Origin: Diploptera punctata
Lineage: Eukaryota > Arthropoda > Insecta > Blattodea > Blaberidae
Direction of reading: 5' to 3'
Assembly: GCA_030220185.1 (NCBI GenBank)
Contig: JASPKZ010007555.1
Span: forward strand, 617,001 to 681,000
Length of the DNA stretch: 64,000 nt
A model generated the notes under the pieces. It worked only from the letters and a program-made list of their open reading frames with translations, did not search any database and was not told the DNA's origin. A program made the translations under genes and the position numbers. How positions within the stretch are numbered: the first letter of the stretch is position 1; each line of letters begins with the position of its first letter. Below are positions 11,789 through 20,904 of this stretch, in pieces.

Positions 11789-12198
11789 CATCCCTTGTAC
11801 AAAAAAAGACCAGATTATGTTATAACACTTTGGCTAGACCAGTGTTGACCTATGGTAGTGAAGCATGGACACTAAAAAGACAACATGAAAGCAGAATAAT
11901 GGCTTGTGAAATGAGATTCATGCACAGAACAGCGGGTTACACCAGATGGGGTCGGAAAAGGAACACCGATATCTTAAAAGAATTGAAGACTACACCAATT
12001 TTGGAACATATTAAACAGTACCAACTAAATTGGAAACACCATCTTGAAAGAATGAGTTCAAATTGAATCCCCAAAGCTGTGTTTATAATTATATACCAAG
12101 AGGACAAAGATCTCTGGGCCATCCTATGAAACACTGGAGGGAAAATTTTCTATAGGATTGTAACAGGCCTTGGCCTAATACTTGGAAAGAAGAAGAAG
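11789..12198 (+). mobile_element. LINE C fragment (5'-truncated)
   Basis: A 410-bp insertion flanked by a perfect 14-bp duplication, AAAGATATATGTAC at 11775-11788 and 12199-12212. It encodes the C-terminal end of a LINE ORF: RPVLTYGSEAWTLKRQ, then MRFMHRTAGYTRW and NWKHHLERM. A stop after MSSN and a frameshift break it. A GAA-repeat tail precedes the duplication. It matches the copy at 22376-22743 closely. Confidence 0.85.
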
Positions 12199-12381
12199 AA
12201 AGATATATGTACACATATATTAAATAAATAAAAAAAACCATGCTGTTATTAAACATAAATACGGGTAAATATCCGGCCTTAAATTTCACATTTTTTGGAG
12301 CTAAAAGAAATGGCTTGAAAATTTTTCAAAATATCTGTCCAGACAGTTTTTTAACCTTGAAAAGAGAATGTTAGATTTTAT

Positions 12382-12850
12382 GATGCACCTCATAATTGTA
12401 ATTGTCTTGAAGACTAATTTTGATACATTACACATCATTATCAATTCCATCATTTGTTGGTTGGCAATCCTGGTCCCTCTGTTGGCTGACTGATGAACTT
12501 CCAAATTAAATCTTTTTCCCTGGGAATTTCAAAATTCATGATTTTCCTTTTATTTTTGTGGATGTTAATTTTCTCCCAAACTGTGAATTCCTTGAAACAG
12601 TTAGATAAATATAAGGAAATCATAGTTTGGGAGAAAATTCACATCCACAAAAATAAAAAGAAAATCATGACTTTTGAAATTCGCAGGAAAAAATGTTTAA
12701 TTTTAAAGTTGATTAGTCAGCCAACAGAGGAACAGGAACCAACCTACATGATCGCCAACTGCTAATTCGACAGTTAGATGGAATTGATAATGATATGTAG
12801 CGCTGTATCGAAACTAGTCTTCAAGAAATCTAAAATTATGAGGTGAGTCG
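12382..12850. mobile_element. Palindromic PLE fragment P1
   Basis: Two arms of about 220-240 bp are inverted copies of one another: 12382-12594 (minus) and 12610-12850 (plus). Each encodes the C-terminus of a Penelope-like ORF after the GIY-YIG domain: VWEKIHIHKNK..., then a short FEI-starting segment and QPTEE/QPTEG. The outer ends carry ATGAGGTG. The right arm has a degraded hammerhead-like core (TGATAA, then GAAAC and a near-palindromic AACTAGTC). Open frames across the centre are artefacts of the palindrome. Confidence 0.75.
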
Positions 12851-13795
12851 AAAATGTAACTCAATTTATTATTCCTAATTGGATTGTTTAGACTTCACAT
12901 TGAGTACCTTCAGTAAATGTGAAAAAAATTTCAAATTTCATTAGACTATTTTTTTCTTCATACTACCTCCTCCGAAAAATTGCATTTTTTAATATTTGGG
13001 ATATGGAACAAACAAAATAATAAATATGAGCATGAATTAAGTTGTGTGTGGTCATATTATTCTTACAAGTTTTGATAAACTTCGCTTTGAACATTCTGTA
13101 TAAATAACTATTTTTTTTCTTGAGCATTTGACTATTTTTTTTTTCAATGTAGAAATATTTAATTCCTTCCCTAGGTATGTGAACTTTGAGCAATAGGAAT
13201 GGCTGGTATAGCATAGCATGAGTGCATGTAATGCACAGCATTTAAGCTTAAATTCATCATATTCCAAGCTTGCACATGTAGTTTTGTTTCACATGTCCTG
13301 TCAATATGCAAATTGTGTTGTTAACTAAATGTAATGGTTATCATTGTCATAATTTTCAACATAAACCAAAACCATAATTTGTCGCATTGTTTGTGCAGTA
13401 TTGTGGTAATGTTTTGTTTCTCTCTTATGTTCAAATATATACCTTTAATTGATAATTCTGTTTATTTTTTATGTTCTATCCTGTAATATTGCTTTCAAGC
13501 TTAGATTTTTTTTATTACCCCAAGGTTTTTTTCTCTTGTCATTCTATTTTAAATGTAATTACAGAAACACATTATTATAATGTAATAAGGTAACTGCTTC
13601 TCTAGATGGAGGTAGAGCTTGAATTTCAAAATATCAACAAATTGATAAATTTTGATATTAAATAACTAATTCTTCTATTGTTATTTGTATTTTAACTATA
13701 AAAGGCCTATAAGTTATTTTTATTAATCTACAGATTTCATAACTAGGCCAACTCCTCAAAATATTCATATATATATATATATTATATATATATCT
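12851..13795. other. AT-rich DNA, no gene recognised
   Basis: Homopolymer A/T tracts and short chance frames only (for example the overlapping minus frames at 12963-13267). An imperfect TA run at 13768-13794 borders the next SINE. Confidence 0.5.
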
Positions 13796-14132
13796 CCACC
13801 ACTGTGGGCTCGAGGTAGTATGCTGCCTTGTCACGCAGCGGGTCCGGGTTCGATCCCCGGTCGGGGCAGTTTTTTTGGGTGAGGTTTTTATGGGGTTTTT
13901 CCTCACCTGTAAGACAAATGTCAGGAAAACTTTAAGGCCCAAATGGTCCCTGAAATCATATGACCATCATCATCATCCTTATCATTATCATCGTCATCAT
14001 CATCCTTCACTGGTGTGGAAAGCAACGGGAAGCTACCACACCTACAATTCCCCAGTAAAGCTGCAAGCATAGCATGAAAATGATGTGATTGCAGTGAAGG
14101 ACCTGCCTTTGGGCAGAATTACTATCGATGGA
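13796..14132 (+). repeat. SINE1 copy 2, tRNA-derived
   Basis: Starts CCACCACTGTGGGCTCGAGG. The B box GGGTTCGATCCCCGG is intact. The anticodon-arm region GCCTTGTCACGCAGC is like tRNA-Asp(GTC), with one extra base in the loop. The 3' part matches copy 1 (ACCTGCCTTTGGGCAG). It was inserted into a TA-rich microsatellite, so flanking duplications cannot be told from the repeat. Confidence 0.85.
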
Positions 14133-14404
14133 TATATATATATATATGTATTTTTTTTATACTTACGATTGTCCTCAAATTTAAGGCAGATGGTTCATTG
14201 TTTAATAAATTTTATTTATCAATACATTGTTCCCAATTGTTAACACCCAGGCGTATTTTCAGTTTTGTTCATCCATAGATGGTGATTTTTTAAAAATTTT
14301 AAATTACATGCTTCTTGTAAACACAAGTGTTATTTTTTGTTTAATTTACTTTACCCAAAATAATATTGTTTTTATATATGATTACCTTATTTTTTTGTTT
14401 GCAG
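14133..14404 (+). other. Putative intron end before exon a
   Basis: AT-rich intron-like sequence with a TA run at 14133-14148. The last 30 bases are T-rich and end TTTGTTTGCAG, a good 3' splice site. Branch-point candidates such as CTTAC or GATTACC lie within 30-40 bases. No other coding signal. Confidence 0.4.
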
Positions 14405-14482
14405 AAACTAATATTCATCATTATCTGCTTGCTGATAGTGATAGTAATAATTGCTATTGTTTTGGCAGTCGAGTTGAGCTAA
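14405..14482 (+). CDS. Candidate alternative terminal exon: SNARE tail anchor (exon a)
   Basis: A polypyrimidine-rich stretch (14380-14400) and TTTGCAG lead into a 78-bp open exon ending in TAA at 14480-14482. It encodes 25 residues: KLIFIIICLLIVIVIIAIVL then AVELS. A short basic start followed by about 20 hydrophobic residues and a stop is the layout of the last exon of plasma-membrane syntaxins, where the tail anchor has its own exon after the SNARE helix. A second exon of identical length and similar protein lies 2.6 kb downstream at 17026. Upstream exons were not found in the window. The family assignment is inference; a lone chance match is unlikely given the paired copy. Confidence 0.65.
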   Translation, partial: KLIFIIICLLIVIVIIAIVLAVELS

Positions 14483-15056
14483 CAGTAAGGCTATTTTTAT
14501 TTGCAATAATTATGGTGTTGGTTTTATAGTATAAGTTATCATTATGATTACCATTATATTCACAGTTAAATTAATGTTATAAATTATAATGAAATTAAAA
14601 ATGAATGAAAGACATATATCTTTCAAATGAGTTCATAAGAAATTTATTATATTTATATTGTACAGGTATTTCTAAAAATATAAATTTACAGTGTGGAGTA
14701 CATTTTGTTAATTTTACAAATTGAGTATCAGATGTAGGTAACTGGATATTGATCATATGAGCTGGATTCACTGAGGATAGGGCTCAGTGGGGGACTTTAA
14801 TTGATGTGGTATTGATAATTATTTATTTTATTTATTAAATTTAATTCAATTATTTCTTGAAATGATACAAAACTTAGGCAAAAGAAGAGCACTGCTATTT
14901 TAGTGATGTGTTTTGCTAAAAAATAATTATATTATGTTTTAATTTATAAATGAATTGGAGAAAATCTTTTTATATCTCACCTCATATAAATTGAAATACA
15001 TCTTAGTGTTACATCCCACTTTAATTTTGATTAAATTAGTTATATGTAATTGCCTA

Positions 15057-15429
15057 TCATTGGCCGCAGTGATCTAGTGATTATGTTCCTTGCTCTAGTC
15101 CCGAGGGTCACAGATTCAAACCCAGGTGGGTTTGATGGATATTTTTTATGATGGAAAAATCCAAGGAGCAAGTCCTCCAGAACAGACTTTAAGCTGTGGG
15201 TCTCAAGTCTGGATATTTTGAGGCTCATAAAAGAACCTTAAATCTGAAAAAGAGGCCTCTAAGTAAAATTTAACACTGTTCATCATCCAAGTAATACCTT
15301 ATTGCCTACTAGATTTTCATCGGGTTGGTATGCCGACCACTTGATGTCTGCAGGCAAATAAACATAATAAATTAGCTTGGTTTAGAAATTCCTTTTGGCC
15401 AGACTTAAAGGGCCATAAAGTCAATAAGT
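15057..15429 (+). repeat. SINE5 copy 1, tRNA-derived with TAAG tail
   Basis: Head with A-box-like GTGATCTAGTGATTATG and B-box-like AGATTCAAACCC. The body contains AATCCAAGGAGCAAGTCCTC and GAGGCCTCTAAG, then GGCCATAAAGTCAATAAGTAAGTAA. The TAAGTAAG tail is the same simple repeat that ends LINE A copies, which suggests shared mobilisation. A second copy lies at 18366 and a decayed head at about 39590. Confidence 0.65.
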
Positions 15430-15441
15430 AAGTAATTTAAA

Positions 15442-16287
15442 TTTTGATGTTTTTATTTAAATTAACACTTTTTAATCCCGGATAGAATTGAATTTAAGAG
15501 AGAAAAATTAACGTTCGAACCGGGGCTTGAACCTTGAATATCTGATTCTGTACATCAGTTTGATTCCAATTACACCATTCAATCACCGATAAGAATGTCA
15601 ACATCTCTTTCTGCTTATACAATTCTCGTTCATCCGGAGGCAGATGGCTTTCACTACCAACATGCCAACTGACATCTTCTATTCAGAAGTACTTTTATTG
15701 AGAAATTATACATTACTTTTGAGTGGTAAAGCTTCATATTTTTATTTAAATTAGCACTTTCCAATCCTGGATAGAATTTAATTTAAGAAAGAAAAATTAA
15801 CAGCTATCTGCCTTGTATAAGTAGAAATAAATGTTAACTGTACTTATTTTAGGAATTGAAACTATGAGGTATATTCACTTTAAAAAAAATCTTATTGGTA
15901 CTCGAATGGTGTAATTTGAATCATACTGATGTACAATATCAGAGATCCAGGGTTCAAGTCCCGGTTCAAGCATTAATTTTTCTTTCTTAAATCAAACTCT
16001 ATCCAGGATTGGAAAGTGCTAATTTAAATAAAAACATTGAAATATGAAGCTTTACCACTCAAAAGTAATGTATAAATTCTCAATAAAAATACTTCTGAAT
16101 AGAAGACATTTGGTGTGTTGATAGCAACAGCTATCTGCCTTCAGACGAACGGGAATTGTATAAGTAGAAAGAAATGTTGACATTCTTATTGGTGCTCGAA
16201 TGGTGTAATTGGAATCATACTTATGTACAGAATAGAGATCCAGGGTTCAAGTCCCGGTCCGAGCATTACTTTTTCTTTCTTAAATTG
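15442..16287. mobile_element. tRNA-headed composite element 1 (one inverted, two direct units)
   Basis: An 846-bp block bounded by a perfect 12-bp duplication, AAGTAATTTAAA at 15430-15441 and 16288-16299. It holds three related units: an inverted unit (about 15442-15790), a direct unit (about 15795-16005) and a direct unit truncated at the right end (about 16010-16287). Each has a tRNA-like part with ATGGTGTAATTGGAATCA and GGTTCAAGTCCCGG, and a TTTTTCTTTCTTAAA spacer. The last unit keeps a GTGCTCG/CGAGCAT acceptor stem. A short PLE-terminus-like fragment (about 15838-15895) interrupts the second unit. Confidence 0.75.
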
Positions 16288-16296
16288 AAGTAATTT

Positions 16297-16605
16297 AAAA
16301 TAAATTCTGTTCACCTCACCTCATATCCCATCTTCTAATTACCCAGTTTTGAAATCTAGATGGTTTCATCCTCGGTAAATTTCACGATCGATGTTCTGTA
16401 GTCCAGGAGCACTACTAACTACTTACTTCATCTCTTGAACCGATGATTCTCTGAATCAAATCAACTTCCCCAAGAATTTCAAAATTCATTAATTCTTCTT
16501 TCTTGTTTTTTTTAATGTGGAATCGAGTTAGAAGATGTGATATGAGATGAGATGAACAGAATTTATTTTCAGTTTTAAATTATACCTCATAGTGACAATT
16601 AGGTA
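16297..16605 (-). mobile_element. PLE fragment P2 with inverted ends
   Basis: The left AAATAAATTCTGTTCACCTC is repeated inverted at 16536-16575. Between them the minus strand encodes a PLE C-terminal remnant with MNFEIL-like residues near 16490. The right arm is followed by an asymmetric tail containing ACCTCATAGTGACAATTA, a feature shared with the other PLE insertions here. A degraded hammerhead-like stretch lies at 16335-16390. Confidence 0.65.
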
Positions 16606-17025
16606 AATAATAAAAAAAAGTCCGAACTTTTTAAAATAACACTTATTGCAGAGTGATCATACTAGAATAAAAATACAACTATTGAAATATGTGTTATTAT
16701 TAAAACAACATAACTGTAATACAAATAATGATAAGGTATTTTCAAAATAAGAATCATAGAAGGCTAGAGGGAATAGTTTCTTTGTGTATTCTGCACCTAT
16801 CCAATTTCCATTATGCATTTTACTCATTAATTATGTAACAGAAATAACTCATTTGAAAATCATCTGTCATTCTTCATGTTTTAATTATTTAATTTGATTT
16901 GCATTGATTAAATAGTAATCCAGTTGTTTCACATTAAAATGTTGTTGTATTTTGAATTTTTGTTTGTTTATTTGTTTATAGCAATGCAGTTTTAAGTTTA
17001 CCATTTCTTTTTTCTTGTTTTGCAG

Positions 17026-17103
17026 AAAAAAATCCTCATCATAATCTGCCTGTTAATAGTACTAGCCATTTTAATTATTATTTTGGCCTTAACATTACCT
17101 TGA
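17026..17103 (+). CDS. Candidate alternative terminal exon: SNARE tail anchor (exon b)
   Basis: The acceptor TTTTTTCTTGTTTTGCAG is followed by a 78-bp exon ending in TGA at 17101-17103. It encodes KKILIIICLLIVLAILIIIL then ALTLP. Against exon a the length is identical, the ungapped alignment is clear (shared IIICLLIV core and LA near the end), and most differences are conservative hydrophobic exchanges. This points to selection on a transmembrane tail after exon duplication. Vertebrate syntaxin-2 is a known case where alternative last exons change the tail anchor. Which insect syntaxin this is cannot be told from the tail alone. Confidence 0.68.
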   Translation, partial: KKILIIICLLIVLAILIIILALTLP

Positions 17104-17890
17104 AGTGATGCAATAGCCTAAGTCAAACCCCCACCATCTCCAGGGGTTAGATATGTATTGCAATAGAAATACCTAGTATTATAGCCACAGATCATTTGTA
17201 CTGGGAAGTTCTGTTTTTCTGAGACAAGGATCACAATGAAAATGTTACAAATTTTGGACTGAATTTTACTAGAAAAGGAAGAATTGTATAAAGAAGTACA
17301 CTTTGCTATAAATTACAATTAAAATTCCATATAATATAAACATTGGTTTTTTAAACATCTTTTTTTAATTCACAGTTTAATCTATTTTTAGATAGTGCTT
17401 GTGAATCTTTTTGTTATATAATTTTTATACATTATTACATTTAAATCTTGGAGAACAAAGAAAGTAATAATTAAGATTTGTATTATAAAGTAATATAATA
17501 GTGTACCTGCAGAATAAGAACTGTGTTCTTCCATATTTTGTATTTGTTGTATAAGATATGCATTGCTTTTGTTGAATGCATTTAAATAATTTTCTCTTAT
17601 TGTTATTTTGTTATCAAATTTCAATTAACATGCATTTATTCAATATGTGATTCCAAAACAGGTATTACTTTTTTACCCTCTAATGGGCTCTGTATAGCCC
17701 TAATATTATTTGGTCATTATAAGTATTTTCCAATTTAACAGTTCATCAAATATTCTTGTGGAGAATTGCACAAATTCTTCTAAATTCCTCTGAAGCTCCC
17801 TCCCTATGCATCAATGGTTAGATTTTATGTTTTATTTACATCAGTTAAGGTAGGATTTTTTGTAGATTTTTTCATTAACCTTGAACTTCA
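17104..17890 (+). other. Probable 3' UTR/downstream sequence after exon b
   Basis: No repeats or coding motifs. It follows the stop codon of exon b directly. The first 150 bases are less AT-biased than the surroundings. A polyadenylation site could lie here, but none is singled out. Confidence 0.3.
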
Positions 17891-18143
17891 AGTTTTTGTG
17901 AGAATGGGAACATCTTACCTCAAATTAATGTTGAGTTCAGTTTGAACATGTTTTGATATAATCCTCTATACCATCGTTAGCTTGCCCAGACTGTTGAGTT
18001 TTATGTTGTGAACCCTGGATGTCGATATTAGCTCCCTGGCCAAAGAACCTCCACACTAAGTCACGTTCAGCAGGAATTTCAAAATTCATTACTCTATTTT
18101 TGTTTTTTTGAATGTAGATTTTTTCCCAAATGGTGAATTCTTA
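17891..18143 (-). mobile_element. PLE fragment P3 (5'-truncated)
   Basis: A 253-bp insertion with a perfect 15-bp duplication, TAACCTTGAACTTCA at 17876-17890 and 18144-18158. The minus strand encodes EFTIWEKIYIQKNKNRVMNF, then PAERDLVWRFF, the C-terminus of a Penelope-like ORF, followed by a non-coding end with GAGGTAAGATG. A degenerate hammerhead-like stretch (AAAACATGTT) lies at about 17940-18005. It shows that PLE insertion here makes long target duplications. Confidence 0.8.
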
Positions 18144-18365
18144 TAACCTTGAACTTCACTACTTTAAAAAGTATTTTGAAATTTACACTACTTGGGGAAG
18201 AGCTTCTAGTGGCATGATAAACTGATATATTTAGAGGATCGGAAGTATAACTTTTGACTTTATTTATTATACGAGTCATTGATCATTATGCTGAAATAAA
18301 TACTAAGCCCACAACAGACTACAAATATTTAAAATGTGTGTGGAACTATTATCAAAAGGAGAAAT

Positions 18366-18722
18366 TTGCTCCAGTTAACTAGTGGTTACAATACTTCCTT
18401 CTGCGTCCAAGGTTTGCAGGTTCAAACCTGGCTGGGTTGATAGATTTTTAATGACATAGAAATCCTGAGTATGACTTCCTTCAGAAAGGAAGTAAAACTG
18501 TGGATTTCATGTCATAGATTTACAGCACATAAAACAAACCTTAGGCATGGAGTAAAAGGCCTCTGAGGAAAATTTGTTGGGCCTATTACGCCCAAATATG
18601 AATTGCTATGAAAATTACTTGAGTTGTTAAGGAGTGTTATTAAATAAAGTACTAAGTAACTCAAAAGCAGATTAGAGCTTTTTATTTTATGTTTTTTCTC
18701 GCACCATTGGCCATAAAAATAT
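18366..18722 (+). repeat. SINE5 copy 2
   Basis: Head TTAACTAGTGGTTACAATAC with B box GCAGGTTCAAACCTGG. The body shares TGACTTCCTTCAGAAAGGAAG and AAAAGGCCTCTGAGG with copy 1 and ends near GGCCATAAAAATATAG. Middle parts differ and a stretch around 18590-18680 may be unrelated. Confidence 0.6.
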
Positions 18723-19671
18723 AGATAATCCTCATTACTAATGATCTATTTTTGTCCACTATAGTTATTCTCTTAGAGATTTGCTTTCTCATGTAATTTT
18801 CAATGGAATGATATTCATGAAGAATTTGGGAAGCTGCAATGTGAAATATCTGCTAGAGAAATAACTAAATTATTACAATAAAACCTCTTTAAAATAGTGT
18901 TCAAAGGACTACATGTAAACTGTATATCACAGATAACTAGAAAAATTGCAAATAAAACATATTGAATTTGAAATATACTTTGAAAGATATGGAGTAAAAG
19001 ATGGTAATAAGAAATAGTTGGATATATTATTCATACTCTTAACTGACCATTTGTTTATTGTGATCCTTGTCTCTTAGGTGCAAAAAACATTTATAAACTG
19101 CCAGATATGTTGCATGATCTTGAGATTGGTATAGTGACCTCCAGAATAAGGTGGTCATAGTGATTTAAGGGGCATGTTGTATGTGTGAGTATTTCTGTTT
19201 TATAACCTATTATGATTTCCTATAATTTAAAAATGCATTAAGGTTTACTATTGTAATGATTTAATGGTTGCAATACTTTATTACATATAATATTTACAAT
19301 TAAATGTAAAATTATGAAAATGAAAGAAAAATTTAATCTTATATTAAGTAAATTTAATTTTGACAACTTACTTAGATACTTCCCTCTTCAAATATGGTAT
19401 TACAAGAGAATTTTATCCACCTTAAAATATTATTTTTATAATCCAATGGATCGGAGTAAGAGGAATTAAGTTACATTGAAACTTGGCTCCAGGCAACTAT
19501 CCCTTTAAACTGACCACTTCTGTTCCCGACTACTTTTACTTGTCATGGAATATTATTCCCATATGACTAACATATTTTGACTCTCTGTAAGGTGACCATC
19601 TCCTTTCCCTATCAATGACCATGCTTTTGACCATTTTATAAATGTTTCTTTCCCTTTAAAATCATTATTTG

Positions 19672-19708
<37 letters not shown>

Positions 19709-20324
19709 ATTGTAGGCTATATTCTTGTCCTATGTACTGAAGAGAGAGAGGAACTGTTTAGCCCCTTACATCTTTAGTCCAATCTATTAATACAGAAGCA
19801 TGCATAGAAACATTAAAATAATTTTCCTATTTAAATACATAGCAGTCATTTGTTTTCAAAATAATTCAGCAACAATTAATTATAATTACCAATTATTGAA
19901 TGAAATGACCATATGACAGCTATTGAGACATGAGTGGAGCAGTAAGTTATTGTCTTCTTCTTCATGTCCCCGTTCTGGAGGTCAAGTTTTAGACAAAAGC
20001 CACCATCTATCTTGATCATTCCATATATCCTCTTTCAGCATTGTAATAAATTTACACCCACCTCTAGGAACAATTAATATAACCCTGACTGCTATGACAG
20101 CAGTACGTAAAAGAAAAAAATAATATCAGAGGTAGAAAGAGAATATGAAAATGTAATCGCCAATCATTATGTAAAACATTTAGTGCAGTCTTCAATTTGT
20201 AAATATTTGAAGAATAATTAAATTGGTATATACAATCTCTGCTCATTTAAATTGTTATTTATTATCTTACTTGAACATGTCTGTATTAATAATATACTTT
20301 TAATTAATTAGATTGAGATTTTAA
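18723..20324. other. AT-rich DNA, no gene recognised
   Basis: Short chance frames only. Contains an AT dinucleotide run at 19675-19702. The stretch 19955-20070 is less AT-rich but gave no recognisable family. Confidence 0.5.
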
Positions 20325-20337
20325 CATTTTGCAATTG

Positions 20338-20721
20338 ACCACCGCTGTGGTCTCGAGGTAGTGTGCTGCCATGTCACACAGAGGACCCGGGTTCGATCTC
20401 CGGTTGGGACAGTTTTTCTGGGTGAGGTTTTTATCGGGTTTTTTCCTCACCTGTAAGACAAATGTCAGGAAAACTTTAAGGCCCAAATGGTCCCCGAAAT
20501 CATATGGCCATCGCAATCATCATCATTCATATTCATCTTAGATTAAGCTTAGGATTAAGGACTCTCCTGGCTCACCACTATCATCATCACCCATCATATC
20601 ATCTGGGGCAATGTAACCCCGCCTTCCAGGTGCCCCAACCTCAGAAGTGGGTTACAAGTTCGCCATGCCAGGAGAGAAACCAGGAATGTTGAAAGACAAC
20701 CTGGGGCATTTGTAAAAAAAG
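20338..20721 (+). repeat. SINE1 copy 3 with a different 3' half
   Basis: Perfect 13-bp duplication, CATTTTGCAATTG at 20325-20337 and 20722-20734, fixes both ends. The tRNA-like head and TAAGACAAATGTCAG body match copies 1 and 2. From about 20525 the 3' half is different (GGGGCAATGTAACCCCGCC, then AAGTGGGTTACAAG) and ends in a short A-rich tail. So at least two SINE subfamilies share the head but use different tails. Confidence 0.9.
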
Positions 20722-20904
20722 CATTTTGCAATTGCTGTACACAGGCTAAGCTTAAATTCAGGGTGATACTTAAACAATCCCCTTTAGAAGACTACTTTCA
20801 CAGGAATCAGCTGAAAGACGTTTCACTCTATATTTTTACAGCATTTTCAAAAAATTCAGAAAAAATCTAGCAATAAATTATAAATACTAGTTTAAGATAA
20901 ACTA

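Noticed and set aside
12493..12765. A 90-residue plus frame across the PLE palindrome
   Set aside because: The first half is the antisense of the left arm and only the second half is real PLE coding; the open frame is a result of the palindrome.
14227..14529. A 100-residue plus frame overlapping exon a
   Set aside because: It uses a different frame from the splice-flanked tail-anchor exon and has no recognisable motif; it is an AT-rich chance frame.
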